From: Zeimonas sp964538505
GTDB lineage: Bacteria; Pseudomonadota; Gammaproteobacteria; Burkholderiales; Burkholderiaceae_E
Length of the DNA stretch: 64,000 nt
NCBI GenBank assembly: GCA_964538505.1
Contig: CAZIDY010000002.1
Location: forward strand, 137,919-201,918
Direction: 5' to 3'
A model generated the notes under the pieces. The model had not been told where the DNA came from. It ran no database searches and was given only the letters and a program-made list of their open reading frames with translations. Below are positions 52,335 through 61,244 of the stretch, in pieces. Positions within the stretch are counted from its first letter, which is position 1, and each line of letters opens with the position of its first letter. Made by a program: the position numbers and the translations under genes.

Positions 52335-52371
52335 AGGAGGAGAAGGGGGAAGGGGGAAGGGAGAAGGGTAC
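52335..52371 (+). repeat. purine-rich GGGAGAA tract next to the coaBC start
   Basis: GAGGAGAAGGGGGAAGGGGG and following units on the plus strand, i.e. pyrimidines on the coding strand just upstream of coaBC. Single arm, same family as tracts at 3.2, 6.2 and 9.9 kb. It ends 12 nt before the stop of the upstream mscS-like gene. Confidence 0.7.
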
Positions 52372-52382
52372 ACGGGCCCGCG

Positions 52383-53498
52383 TCAGGCGGGGGCGGAGCG
52401 GGTGTGAGGGGTGAAGCGGGGTTGCGGGGTTTCGGAGCCGTCCGGGTGCATGCGGATGAAGCGGGCAGGGACGGCGAAGTCGATTCCCTGCTCGGCGAGC
52501 AGGTCCATGATGGCGAAGTTGATGCGCTGCTGCACGTCCATGTACAGCGTGAAGTTGGACGACAGCACGTAGTAGACGAATTCGAACTGCAGTCCGTATT
52601 CGCCGAAGGCGGACAGGTGGCCGCGGTCGAAGCGCGCGTGCTCCTGTGCGCCGATGATCGCGTTCACGGCCTCGACCACCGTGCGCACCTGCGCGCTCGA
52701 GAGACCGTAGGGAAGCCGGAAGCCGAAGACCACGCGGCGATGCGGCATCCGGCTGAAATTGTGGACGAGATGACCGAGCAGCGCCGAGTTCGCGATGATG
52801 AGCTCTTCGCCGCGCAGCGAGTCGATGCGTGTGCTCTTGATGCCGACGTCGCGCACGGTGCCGAGGTCGTCGCCAAAGGCGATGAACTCGCCCACCTCGA
52901 AGGGCTTGTCGAGCCCGATGCTGAGCGAGGAGAAGAGGTCGCCGAGCAGGCTCTGCAGCGCGAGCGCGACGGCAACGCCGCCGATCCCCAGGCTGGCGAC
53001 GAATGCGGTGATGTCGACGCCCGCGTTGGCGAGCAAGGCCATCAGCAGCGTCGTCCAGACGACGAGTTGTGCCGACCAGCGCAGGATGCCGATCATCACC
53101 GGGTTGCCGCGCGGCTTGCCGTCGACGGCGCTCGGGCGCGTCAGCCACAGCTCGATCAGCGCGTTGATCCACAGTGCGATCTGTATGCCGACCAGCGCGA
53201 AGGCCACGTTGCCGAGCGTCGCGTCGATGAACGGCGTGGTGTCGAGCATGCGCGCCGCGAGGTCGATCGACAGCAGCGCCAGGATCCAGTTGCGCGTCGA
53301 CTCGACGAGCGCGCGCAGCGGGCGCGTGGCGCGCACCGCCGTCTCGGGCAGGTGCTCGTCGATGCGGCGCGCGTGCGATCGCACGAGAACGAGCACGGTA
53401 CGCGCAACCAGGAAGACGACGAGTGCGGTGGCGACAGCGATGATCCAGCTGAGCGCCGAGTTGTTCAGCCATTCGATATTGTTCAGGACGTCGAGCAT
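52383..53498 (-). CDS. MscS-family mechanosensitive channel
   Basis: A 371-residue inner-membrane channel that releases osmolytes on hypo-osmotic shock. ATG at 53498 follows GGGAGAG. Four or five hydrophobic segments precede the pore helix, recognised as ITAFVASLGIGGVAVALALQ (about 165-184), and DLFSSLSIGLDKPFEVGEFI; the cytoplasmic vestibule follows to the C-terminus. It is larger than E. coli MscS (286) through extra N-terminal helices, as in YnaI/YbdG relatives. Tight spacing (8 nt) to lspA upstream. Confidence 0.9.
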   Translation of the reverse strand: MLDVLNNIEWLNNSALSWIIAVATALVVFLVARTVLVLVRSHARRIDEHLPETAVRATRPLRALVESTRNWILALLSIDLAARMLDTTPFIDATLGNVAFALVGIQIALWINALIELWLTRPSAVDGKPRGNPVMIGILRWSAQLVVWTTLLMALLANAGVDITAFVASLGIGGVAVALALQSLLGDLFSSLSIGLDKPFEVGEFIAFGDDLGTVRDVGIKSTRIDSLRGEELIIANSALLGHLVHNFSRMPHRRVVFGFRLPYGLSSAQVRTVVEAVNAIIGAQEHARFDRGHLSAFGEYGLQFEFVYYVLSSNFTLYMDVQQRINFAIMDLLAEQGIDFAVPARFIRMHPDGSETPQPRFTPHTRSAPA

Positions 53499-53506
53499 CT
53501 CTCTCC

Positions 53507-53998
53507 CTATCTGCCGCGCCGGACGCGTCGCAATTCGTCGACGATGAGCAGCACGGCCCCGACGGTGATCGCGCTGTCGGCGACGTTGAACGCGGGCCAG
53601 TGGAAACGCTGCCAGTGCAGCAGCACGAAGTCGACGACGTGCCCGCGCACGATCCGGTCGACGACATTGCCGAGCGCCCCGCCGAGGATCAATGCGAGCG
53701 AGAACGCGAACAGGCGCTGCGAGCCGTGCTTCGTCAGCAGCCAGACGATGAAGATCGTTGCCGCGGCGCCGATGCCGATGAAGAACCAGCGCTGCCAGCC
53801 GCCGGCCTGCGCGAGGAAGCTGAAGGCCGCGCCCCGATTGTAGACGAGCGTCAGGTCGAGGAAGCCCGGCACGATCGCCAGCCGCTCGCCGTATGTGAAG
53901 AGGCGCTCGATCGCGTATTTCGTCGCCTGGTCGAGCGCGACGACGGCCGCGGCGATCCACAGCCAGGTGCCGATCGCCGTCTTGCCGCTTCGCGCCAT
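53507..53998 (-). CDS. lspA: signal peptidase II
   Basis: Cleaves signal peptides of prolipoproteins at the inner membrane. 163 residues with four transmembrane helices. The catalytic Asp residues are in GNVVDRIVRGHVVDFV (near 118) and FNVADSAITVGAVLL (near 140); VYNRGAAFSFL near 53 is the conserved NRGxAF motif. Located 32 nt after ileS and 8 nt before the mscS-like gene, the usual ileS-lspA pairing. Confidence 0.95.
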   Translation of the reverse strand: MARSGKTAIGTWLWIAAAVVALDQATKYAIERLFTYGERLAIVPGFLDLTLVYNRGAAFSFLAQAGGWQRWFFIGIGAAATIFIVWLLTKHGSQRLFAFSLALILGGALGNVVDRIVRGHVVDFVLLHWQRFHWPAFNVADSAITVGAVLLIVDELRRVRRGR

Positions 53999-54030
53999 CG
54001 TTTCTCCCGTGCCCGTGCGCTCGAACGCCC

Positions 54031-56907
54031 TCAGGCGTAGCGCCGAGCTTCGCCCTCGCCGTACAGGTTCGACACGCAGCGTCCGCAGATCGCCGGATGC
54101 GCCGGATCGGCGCCGACGTCGTCGCGCCAGTGCCAGCAGCGCTCGCATTTCGTGTCGTCGCTCGCGCGCACGTCGATCGCCTCGTCGTCGGCGGAGGCAA
54201 CGCGCACCACGCGCGCGCCCGAGGTGATCCAGACGAAACGCAGGTCGTCGCCGAGCGAGGCGAGCGCTTCGTGCGTCTCGGCCGATGCGCGCACCTCGAC
54301 CTCGGCCTGCAGCGACGATCCGATGCCGCCGGCGGTACGCAGCTCCTCGAGCTTCCTCATGACCTCGGCACGCACGGTGCGCACGCGCGTCCACTTCGCG
54401 ACGAGTGCGGCGGTGTCCGGCGCATCGAGATCGGCCCAGCGCTCGACGCCGGCGAAGCGGTGCCAGGTCTGCGTGAAGATCGTTTCGCCTTCGTCGCGAT
54501 GCAGTTGCGGCGCGAGCAGCGGCCATGCTTCCTCGGCGGTGAACGACAGCACTGGGGCGACGATGCGCAGCAGCGCGTGCGTGACGTGATGCAGCGCGGT
54601 CTGCGCCGACCGGCGTGCCTGCGATGCGGCGGCCGTCGTGTACAGGCGGTCTTTCAGCACGTCGAGGTAGAAGGCGCCGAGCTCCTCCGAGCAGAAGGTC
54701 TGCACGCGGGCGATCGCCGGATGGAACTCGAAGCGTTCGTAGTCGGCTTCGATCGATTTCTGCCACGCCGCCGTCATTGCGATCGCGTAGCGGTCGATCT
54801 CGAGCAGCTCGTCGGCGGCGACCGCGTCGCGCGCCGGGTCGAAGTCGGCGAGGTTGGCGAGCAGGAAGCGCAGCGTGTTGCGGATGCGCCGGTATGCCTC
54901 GACGACGCGCGCGAGGATCTCCTTCGACAGCGACATCTCGCCCGAGTAGTCGGTGCTGGCGACCCACAGCCGCAGGATCTCGGCGCCGAGCGTTCCGGCG
55001 ACCTCCTGCGGCTCGATGCCGTTGCCGAGCGACTTGCTCATCTTGCGGCCCTGGCCGTCGACGGTGAAGCCGTGCGTGAGCAGCGCCTTGTACGGCGGCA
55101 CGCCGTTGAGCATCGACGACGTCAGCAGCGACGAGTGGAACCAGCCGCGATGCTGGTCGCTGCCTTCCAGGTACATGTCGGCCGGGAACTGCGACTTCTG
55201 CGCGTGCGAGCCGCGCAGCACCGTCTGGTGCGTGCTGCCGGAGTCGAACCAGACGTCGAGCGTGTCGCGGCTCTTCACGTAGTGCTCGGCCTCGTCGCCG
55301 AGCAGCTCGCGCGGGTCGAGCCGCTGCCAGGCCTCGATGCCTTCCTTCTCGACGCGCTGCGCGACCATTTCGAGCAGCTCCTCTGTGCGCGGGTGCAACT
55401 CGCCCGTCTCCCGATGCAGGAAGAAGGCCATCGGCACGCCCCATTGCCGCTGGCGCGACAGCGTCCAGTCGGGGCGCGTGGCGATCATCGCGTGCAGGCG
55501 CGCCTTGCCCCAGGCCGGATAGAACCGCGTCGCGTCGACGCCGGCGAGTGCCGCTTCGCGCAGCGTCGGGCCGCCGTCCTTGGGCTGGATGTCCATTCCG
55601 GCGAACCACTGGCTCGATGCGCGGTAGATCACCGGCGTCTTGTGCCGCCAGCAATGCATGTAGCTGTGCGTGTGCTCCCAGGTGTCGAAGAGCACGCCGG
55701 TATTGCGCAGATGCTCGACGATCTTCGCGTTGGCGTCCCAGATCGACAGGCCGCCCCAGTGCGGCAGCCAGGCGGCGTAGACGCCGTCGCCCTGCACCGG
55801 TTGCAGGATGTCGTCGTCGCGCATCCCGTGCGCCTTGCACGACAGGAAGTCCTCGACGCCGTAGGCCGGCGCCGAGTGCACGATGCCGGTTCCGGTCTCG
55901 AGCGTGACGTAGTCGCCGAGGTACACCGGCGCGAGCCGGTCGGCGAAGGGATGACGGAACGCGATGCCGTCGAGCGCGCGGCCCTTGCAGGTGGCGATCA
56001 CCTCGCCTTCGAGCTTCCACGCCTTCAGGCAGGCCTCGACGCGTTCGGTGGCGAGCACGAGCAGCGCGGGCGCCCCCTGCCATTCGACGCGCACCAGCGC
56101 GTAGTCGAAATCGGGATGCAGGTTCAGCGCCTGGTTCGCCGGGATCGTCCACGGCGTCGTCGTCCAGATCACCGCGTAGCCGCGCTCGACGGGCAGCGCC
56201 GGCAGCCCGAAGGCGCGCGCGAGCCGATCGGGCTCGGCGAAGGGGAAGCCGACGTCGATCGCCGGGTCGGTGCGGTCGCGATACTCGACCTCGGCTTCGG
56301 CGAGCGCCGAGCCGCAGTCGAAGCACCAGTTCACCGGCTTCAATCCGCGATAGACGAAGCCTTTCTTCAGGATGCGCCCAAGCACGCGCAGCTCGTCGGC
56401 CTCGTTGCCGGGCGCCATCGTCAGGTACGGATCGTTCCAGTCGCCGAGCACGCCCAGCCGGATGAAGTCGCGCTTCTGGCTGGCGATCTGCTCGGTGGCA
56501 TAGGCACGCGATTTCGCCTGCACCTCGTCGGCCGGCAGGTGCTTGCCGTAGCGTTTCTCGATCTGGATCTCGATCGGCATGCCGTGGCAGTCCCAGCCCG
56601 GCACGTAATGGGCGTCGTAGCCGGCCATGTTGCGGCTCTTGACGATGACGTCCTTCAGGATCTTGTTGACCGCGTGCCCGAGGTGGATGATGCCGTTGGC
56701 GTAGGGCGGTCCGTCGTGCAGCACCCACATCGGACGGCCTTTCGACGCCTCGCGGATGCGCTCGTAGACCTTGCTCTGCTGCCATTGCTGCGTCCACGCC
56801 GGTTCGCGTTTCGCGAGGTCGCCGCGCATCGGGAACGGCGTCTCCGGCATGTTCAGCGTGTCTCGCCAGCCTTTCTCGCGGCGCGCTGCGGGTTTTCCTT
56901 CGGCCAT
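54031..56907 (-). CDS. ileS: isoleucyl-tRNA synthetase
   Basis: A 958-residue class Ia synthetase. ATG at 56907 follows GGAGAA. The HIGH-type motif is PPYANGIIHLGHAVNK (near 66-81), KMSKS appears in GRKMSKSLGNG (near 620), and the editing domain includes WTTTPWTIPANQAL. The C-terminal zinc site has CERCWHWRDDVG and CGRCVSNL. It is the bacterial, mupirocin-sensitive-type architecture. Lies between ribF and lspA, the standard order. Confidence 0.97.
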   Translation of the reverse strand: MAEGKPAARREKGWRDTLNMPETPFPMRGDLAKREPAWTQQWQQSKVYERIREASKGRPMWVLHDGPPYANGIIHLGHAVNKILKDVIVKSRNMAGYDAHYVPGWDCHGMPIEIQIEKRYGKHLPADEVQAKSRAYATEQIASQKRDFIRLGVLGDWNDPYLTMAPGNEADELRVLGRILKKGFVYRGLKPVNWCFDCGSALAEAEVEYRDRTDPAIDVGFPFAEPDRLARAFGLPALPVERGYAVIWTTTPWTIPANQALNLHPDFDYALVRVEWQGAPALLVLATERVEACLKAWKLEGEVIATCKGRALDGIAFRHPFADRLAPVYLGDYVTLETGTGIVHSAPAYGVEDFLSCKAHGMRDDDILQPVQGDGVYAAWLPHWGGLSIWDANAKIVEHLRNTGVLFDTWEHTHSYMHCWRHKTPVIYRASSQWFAGMDIQPKDGGPTLREAALAGVDATRFYPAWGKARLHAMIATRPDWTLSRQRQWGVPMAFFLHRETGELHPRTEELLEMVAQRVEKEGIEAWQRLDPRELLGDEAEHYVKSRDTLDVWFDSGSTHQTVLRGSHAQKSQFPADMYLEGSDQHRGWFHSSLLTSSMLNGVPPYKALLTHGFTVDGQGRKMSKSLGNGIEPQEVAGTLGAEILRLWVASTDYSGEMSLSKEILARVVEAYRRIRNTLRFLLANLADFDPARDAVAADELLEIDRYAIAMTAAWQKSIEADYERFEFHPAIARVQTFCSEELGAFYLDVLKDRLYTTAAASQARRSAQTALHHVTHALLRIVAPVLSFTAEEAWPLLAPQLHRDEGETIFTQTWHRFAGVERWADLDAPDTAALVAKWTRVRTVRAEVMRKLEELRTAGGIGSSLQAEVEVRASAETHEALASLGDDLRFVWITSGARVVRVASADDEAIDVRASDDTKCERCWHWRDDVGADPAHPAICGRCVSNLYGEGEARRYA

Positions 56908-56921
56908 GGGTTCTCCGGGAT

Positions 56922-57962
56922 TCATTCGCGACTGGCTCTTGTGCGCGCATCCGTGGAATGCGCACGCGCATCCGTGGAATGCGCACGCGCATCCGTGGAA
57001 TGCGCACGCGCATTGGCGAAATGCGCACGCGCATCGTTCGCGTCGCGCGCGATCTGCGCACGCAGCGCGTCGAGCGAATCGAAGCTGCGCTCCTCGCGCA
57101 GACGGGCGACGAACTCGATGCGCACGAGGCGCCCGTATGCGGGCTCGTCGAAGTCGAACAGGTGCGTCTCCAGCAGCAGGCGTCCGTCGCGCTCGACCGC
57201 CGGGCGCGTGCCCAGGCTCGCGACGCCTTCGATCGGCGTATCGCGCAGACCGTGCGCGCGCACGACGAACACGCCGCCGAGCGCCGGCCGCTCGAAGGGC
57301 ACGCGCACGTTCATCGTCGGAAAGCCCAGCGTACGGCCGAGCTTGCGTCCGTGCAGCACGCGCCCGCAGATCGAATAGGGCCGCCCGAGCAGCGTGCCTG
57401 CGAGCGCGAAGTCGCTCGACGCGAGTGCGGCGCGCACCGCCGAGCTCGAGACGCGCTCGCCGGCATGCTCGACCGTCTCGAGATGCTCGAGCTCGAAGCC
57501 CGAGGGCGCGGCCAGGCGCTGCAGCAGGCCGAAGTCGCCGGCGCGGCGCGCACCGAAGCGGAAGTCGTCGCCGATCAGCAGGTAGCGTGTCTGCAGGCGC
57601 TGCACGAGGATGCGCTCGACGAAGTCCTCGGGCGAGAGCGACGCGAGCGACGCATCGAAGCGCGCGATGCAGACACGATCGACGCCGCACTCGGCGAACA
57701 TGCCGACCTTGTCGCGCAGCGTGCTGATGCGCGTGGGCGCGGTGATGTCGGGCCGGCCGCTCGCCGCGGCGAGCGATGCGAAGTATTCGCGCGGATGCGG
57801 CTCGAAGGTGAGCACGCAGACCGGCAGGCCGCGCGCCTGCGCGTTCTCGCGCAGCGTGGCGATCACCGACTGGTGCCCGACGTGCATCCCGTCGAAATTG
57901 CCGATGGTGAGCGCGCACGGGCTGCGCCGATCGGGCGGCGGCTGGCGGCGGAAGATGTCCAT
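56922..57962 (-). CDS. ribF: bifunctional riboflavin kinase/FAD synthetase with repeat tail
   Basis: Makes FMN and FAD. ATG at 57962 gives 346 residues. FAD synthetase part: LTIGNFDGMHVGHQSVIATL (near 18-37) and YLLIGDDFRFGARRAGDF; riboflavin kinase part: ICGRVLHGRKLGRTLGFPT and LGTRPAVERD. The family end is near residue 309; the last ~37 residues are five 7-residue repeats of the DARAHST type, encoded by a 21-bp tandem repeat. The gene is divergent from purN and precedes ileS. Confidence 0.94.
   Translation of the reverse strand: MDIFRRQPPPDRRSPCALTIGNFDGMHVGHQSVIATLRENAQARGLPVCVLTFEPHPREYFASLAAASGRPDITAPTRISTLRDKVGMFAECGVDRVCIARFDASLASLSPEDFVERILVQRLQTRYLLIGDDFRFGARRAGDFGLLQRLAAPSGFELEHLETVEHAGERVSSSAVRAALASSDFALAGTLLGRPYSICGRVLHGRKLGRTLGFPTMNVRVPFERPALGGVFVVRAHGLRDTPIEGVASLGTRPAVERDGRLLLETHLFDFDEPAYGRLVRIEFVARLREERSFDSLDALRAQIARDANDARAHFANARAHSTDARAHSTDARAHSTDARTRASRE
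56925..57035 (-). repeat. 21-bp tandem repeats in the ribF 3' end
   Basis: Three exact and two degenerate copies of a 21-bp unit (plus-strand form GCGCACGCGCATCCGTGGAA and one T). In frame they encode DARAHFA, NARAHST, DARAHST, DARAHST and DARTRAS. Copy number could vary without changing the frame. Confidence 0.85.
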
Positions 57963-58053
57963 CGGAGGGGTGGGGCGGCGGGCTCGCAGCGCGGCAAAAC
58001 CTTGAATTATAAGGCGCCGGAGCCGCGGTTCTCCCGATGATAAGCTTGAAGCG

Positions 58054-58695
58054 ATGAAGAGAATCGTCGTGCTGATCTCCGGGCGCGGCTCGAACATGAC
58101 GGCGATCGCGCAGGCCCTGCACGACGGACGCTGGCCGGCCCGCATCGCCTGCGTGATCGCCGACCGGCCCGACGCGGCAGGGCTCGAGCGCGCACGCAGC
58201 GACGGCCTCGACACCGACCTGGTCGAGTTCCGCGCCTACCCCTCGCGCACCGACTTCGAGACCGCGCTCGCCGCGGCGATCGATCGCCACCAGCCCGATC
58301 TCGTCGTGCTCGCCGGCTTCATGCGCATCCTCGGCGACGCCTTCGTCGACCGCTATGCGCAGCGCCTGCTGAACATCCATCCGTCGCTGCTGCCGGCCTT
58401 TCCGGGGCTGGCGACGCACCGGCGTGCGCTCGAGGCCGGCGTCGCGGTGCACGGCGCCACCGTGCACTTCGTCGGGCACGCGCTCGACGGCGGGCCGATC
58501 GTCGCGCAGGCGGCGCTCGCGCTGCGGCCCGACGACGACGAGCAGCGCCTGGCCGCACGCGTGCTCGAGCTCGAGCACCGGCTCTATCCGATGGTGGTGC
58601 GCTGGTTCGTCGACGGGCGCCTGTCGATCGAAGGCGAGCGCGTCGTGCTGCGGGAACCCCGTCCGGGCGAGACGCGCTGCCTCTGGGGCGGCTGA
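58054..58695 (+). CDS. purN: phosphoribosylglycinamide formyltransferase
   Basis: Formyl transfer to GAR in purine synthesis, using 10-formyltetrahydrofolate. 213 residues. IVVLISGRGSNMTAIAQAL at the start binds the phosphate, LAGFMRILGDAFVDRY, NIHPSLLPAFPGL (catalytic Asn-His) and GVAVHGATVHFVG with DGGPIVAQAAL complete the site. The next gene starts inside the stop (TGATG). A GATAAG near 58036 may be part of its promoter. Confidence 0.95.
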   Translation: MKRIVVLISGRGSNMTAIAQALHDGRWPARIACVIADRPDAAGLERARSDGLDTDLVEFRAYPSRTDFETALAAAIDRHQPDLVVLAGFMRILGDAFVDRYAQRLLNIHPSLLPAFPGLATHRRALEAGVAVHGATVHFVGHALDGGPIVAQAALALRPDDDEQRLAARVLELEHRLYPMVVRWFVDGRLSIEGERVVLREPRPGETRCLWGG

Positions 58696-59978
58696 TGCGC
58701 ATCGGCGCAATGCGCCGGCACGCGCTCGCGCAGGCCTTCCGCGTCGATCGGCCTGCCGACGTGTCGCTGCGCCAGTTCTTTCGCGCGCATCCGGGGCTCG
58801 GGCGGCGCGATCGTTCCCGCATCGCCGAGGCGGTGTTCGACGTGCTGCGGCAGCGCCGCCTGTACGAGCGGCTCGCGTCGATCGACGACGATGCCGCCGA
58901 TTCGGCGGCTGCGTTGCTCGGGATGCTGCCGGTCGTCCCTCCGGGCGTGCCGGCACCGCCCGACGAGGCGACGCTGGACGCGCTGCTCGACGTGTCCGAC
59001 GCGCGGCGCGAAGGCCGCCTCGACCTGCCGGAAGACCTGCCCTTCGCCGAACGCTTCAGCCTGCCCGACTGGCTCGCCGATGCGTTCGTCGCGCAGTTCG
59101 GCCCCGACGAAGCGCAGGCACTTGCCGCGGCGCTGCTCGAGCCGGCGCCGCTCGATCTGCGCGCGAACGTGCTGAAGGCCGACCGCGCAGCGGTGCGTCG
59201 CGAGCTCGGCGACGCCGGCATCGAGACGCGCGAGCTGCCGCACTCGCCGAACGCGCTGCGCGCGCAAGGCAAGCCGTCGCTCGAGCGCACGCGCGGCTTC
59301 GTCGACGGACGCTTCGAGGTGCAGGACGTCGGCAGCCAGCTGCTCGCGATGCTCGTCGCGCCGCGGCGCGGGCAGACGGTGATCGACCTGTGCGCCGGCG
59401 CGGGCGGCAAGACGCTCGCGCTCGCCGCGGCGATGCGATCCACCGGGCGCATCTACGCCTGCGACGTGTCGGCGAAGCGCCTGCAGCGGATGCGCCAGCG
59501 GCTCGCGCGCAGCGGCGCCGACAACGTGCATCCGATCGTCATTGCCGACGAGCGCGACGCCCGGCTGCAGCGGCTGCACGGGCGTGCCGACGCGGTGCTC
59601 GTCGATGCGCCGTGTACCGGCACCGGAACGCTGCGGCGTGCGCCCGACCTGAAATGGCGGATGACGACCTTCGAGCTCGAGTCGTTCGTCGCGCTGCAGC
59701 GTGCGCTGCTCGACGCGGCAGCGGCGCTCGTGCGACGCGGCGGTTATCTCGTCTATTCGACCTGCAGCCTGCTCGCCGCGGAGAACGACGTGCAGCGCGA
59801 TGCCTTCGAAGCGCGTCACCGCGGCTGGACGCGTTGCGATCCGCGACCGGTGCTCGCCGGGCAGGGCGCCGGGCTCTCCGGGCCGTCGACGGCGGAGAAC
59901 ACGCTGCGGCTGCTTCCGCATCGCGACGATTGCGACGGATTCTTCGCGGTTCGCTGGCGTCGCGAGACCGCAGGTTAG
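58695..59978 (+). CDS. RsmB/NOP2-family RNA (cytosine-5) methyltransferase
   Basis: A 427-residue SAM-dependent methyltransferase. The SAM motif is VIDLCAGAGGKTLALAAAM (near 238), VDAPCTGTGTLRRAPDLKWR has the release Cys and YSTCSLLAAENDVQ the catalytic Cys. The N-terminal 130 residues resemble the NusB-like region of RsmB in a shortened form; RsmB proper methylates C967 of 16S rRNA, but the substrate here may differ. The ATG overlaps the purN stop by 1 nt. Confidence 0.88.
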   Translation: MRIGAMRRHALAQAFRVDRPADVSLRQFFRAHPGLGRRDRSRIAEAVFDVLRQRRLYERLASIDDDAADSAAALLGMLPVVPPGVPAPPDEATLDALLDVSDARREGRLDLPEDLPFAERFSLPDWLADAFVAQFGPDEAQALAAALLEPAPLDLRANVLKADRAAVRRELGDAGIETRELPHSPNALRAQGKPSLERTRGFVDGRFEVQDVGSQLLAMLVAPRRGQTVIDLCAGAGGKTLALAAAMRSTGRIYACDVSAKRLQRMRQRLARSGADNVHPIVIADERDARLQRLHGRADAVLVDAPCTGTGTLRRAPDLKWRMTTFELESFVALQRALLDAAAALVRRGGYLVYSTCSLLAAENDVQRDAFEARHRGWTRCDPRPVLAGQGAGLSGPSTAENTLRLLPHRDDCDGFFAVRWRRETAG

Positions 59979-59993
59979 AATCGTTCGAAGACC

Positions 59994-61244
59994 GTGCACG
60001 GAGTCGACTTGAACGGATTCGACGCGCCGGCGCTGCTTCAGGCGGCGCTGCATTTCCTCGACGGCGGGCTGCTCGATGCTTCCGCGTGGCAGATCGTCGC
60101 GTACACGCTCGTCGTCACGCATTTCACGATCATCGCGGTCACCGTCTACCTGCACCGCTGCCAGGCGCACCGTGCGCTCGACCTGCATCCGGCCGTCGCG
60201 CACGTCTTCCGCTTCTGGCTGTGGCTCACCACCGGCATGATCACGCGCGAATGGGCAGCAGTGCATCGCAAGCACCACGCGAAGTGCGAGAGCGCCGACG
60301 ATCCGCACAGCCCGGTGCAGCGCGGATTGCGCACCGTGCTGCTGCGCGGCACCGAGCTCTATCGGGTCGAGGCGGCGAACGAGGAGACGGTGCGCAAGTA
60401 CGGCCAGGGCGCGCCTGACGACTGGATCGAGCGGCACCTGTATGCGCGGCATCGCAATCTCGGCGTGCTGATCACGCTCGTCGTCGATCTCGTGCTGTTC
60501 GGTGTGATCGGCCTGAGCGTCTTCGGCGTGCGGATGCTCTGGATTCCGGTTCTTGCGGCCGGCGTCGTCAACGGCGTGGGGCATGCGCGCGGTTACCGCA
60601 ACTTCGACTGCCCCGATGCGAGCACGAACCTCGTGCCCTGGGGCATCCTGATCGGCGGCGAGGAACTGCACAACAATCATCACACCTACGCCAGCTCGGC
60701 GAGGCTGTCGGTGAAGTGGTACGAATTCGACATCGGCTGGATGTACATTCGGCTGCTGTCGCTGCTCGGCCTGGCGAAGGTGCGCCGCGTCGCACCGCGA
60801 CCGAAGCTCACCGCCGCGCGCAGCAGCGTCGATCCGGATACGCTGCACGCCGTGATCGCACACCGTTACGACGTCATGGCGCACTACGCGCGATCGCTGA
60901 AGCGCGCGTGTGCCGAGGAGGCGCGGCGGCTGCGCGCGATGAACCGGCCCGAGGGGCGCCTTGTCGCTTCGGCGCGTCGCTGGCTGCACACCGATGCCGC
61001 GCGCTGGTCCGAGCAGCAGCGCGCACGCGTCGACGAGGTGCTGGCCGCGAGCGAGCGGCTGCGCAAGCTCGTCGAGATGCGGCGCGAGCTGGCTGCCGTC
61101 TGGGAACGTTCGAACCTCAGCCGCGAGCAGCTGGTGGCGCACCTGCAGCAATGGTGCCAGCGCGCCGAGGAGAGCGGCATCCGCGCGTTGCGCGACCTCT
61201 CGTTGCGCCTGCGCTCCTACGCACCGGTTGGAACCACCGCATGA
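59994..61244 (+). CDS. membrane fatty acid desaturase with C-terminal helical extension
   Basis: A 416-residue acyl-lipid/acyl-CoA desaturase-type enzyme; GTG at 59994 is the likely start. Three iron-binding His boxes are visible: HRCQAH (near 53), HRKHH (near 91) and HNNHH (near 224), between about four hydrophobic segments. It introduces double bonds into membrane fatty acids, probably the delta-9 type. The core ends near residue 267; about 150 residues of charged helices follow (KRACAEEARRLRAM, VLAASERLRKLVEMRRELAA) whose role is unclear. Its stop overlaps the panB start. Confidence 0.85.
   Translation: MHGVDLNGFDAPALLQAALHFLDGGLLDASAWQIVAYTLVVTHFTIIAVTVYLHRCQAHRALDLHPAVAHVFRFWLWLTTGMITREWAAVHRKHHAKCESADDPHSPVQRGLRTVLLRGTELYRVEAANEETVRKYGQGAPDDWIERHLYARHRNLGVLITLVVDLVLFGVIGLSVFGVRMLWIPVLAAGVVNGVGHARGYRNFDCPDASTNLVPWGILIGGEELHNNHHTYASSARLSVKWYEFDIGWMYIRLLSLLGLAKVRRVAPRPKLTAARSSVDPDTLHAVIAHRYDVMAHYARSLKRACAEEARRLRAMNRPEGRLVASARRWLHTDAARWSEQQRARVDEVLAASERLRKLVEMRRELAAVWERSNLSREQLVAHLQQWCQRAEESGIRALRDLSLRLRSYAPVGTTA

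Noticed and set aside
56925..57035. Possible CRISPR array (regular 21-bp repeats)
   Set aside because: Units are directly tandem with no spacers and translate in frame as the tail of RibF; no cas genes are present.
54097..57378. 1093-codon plus-strand open frame opposite ileS/ribF
   Set aside because: Antisense shadow of ileS caused by high GC and codon bias; its product is a low-complexity Arg/Ala/Val mix without motifs.
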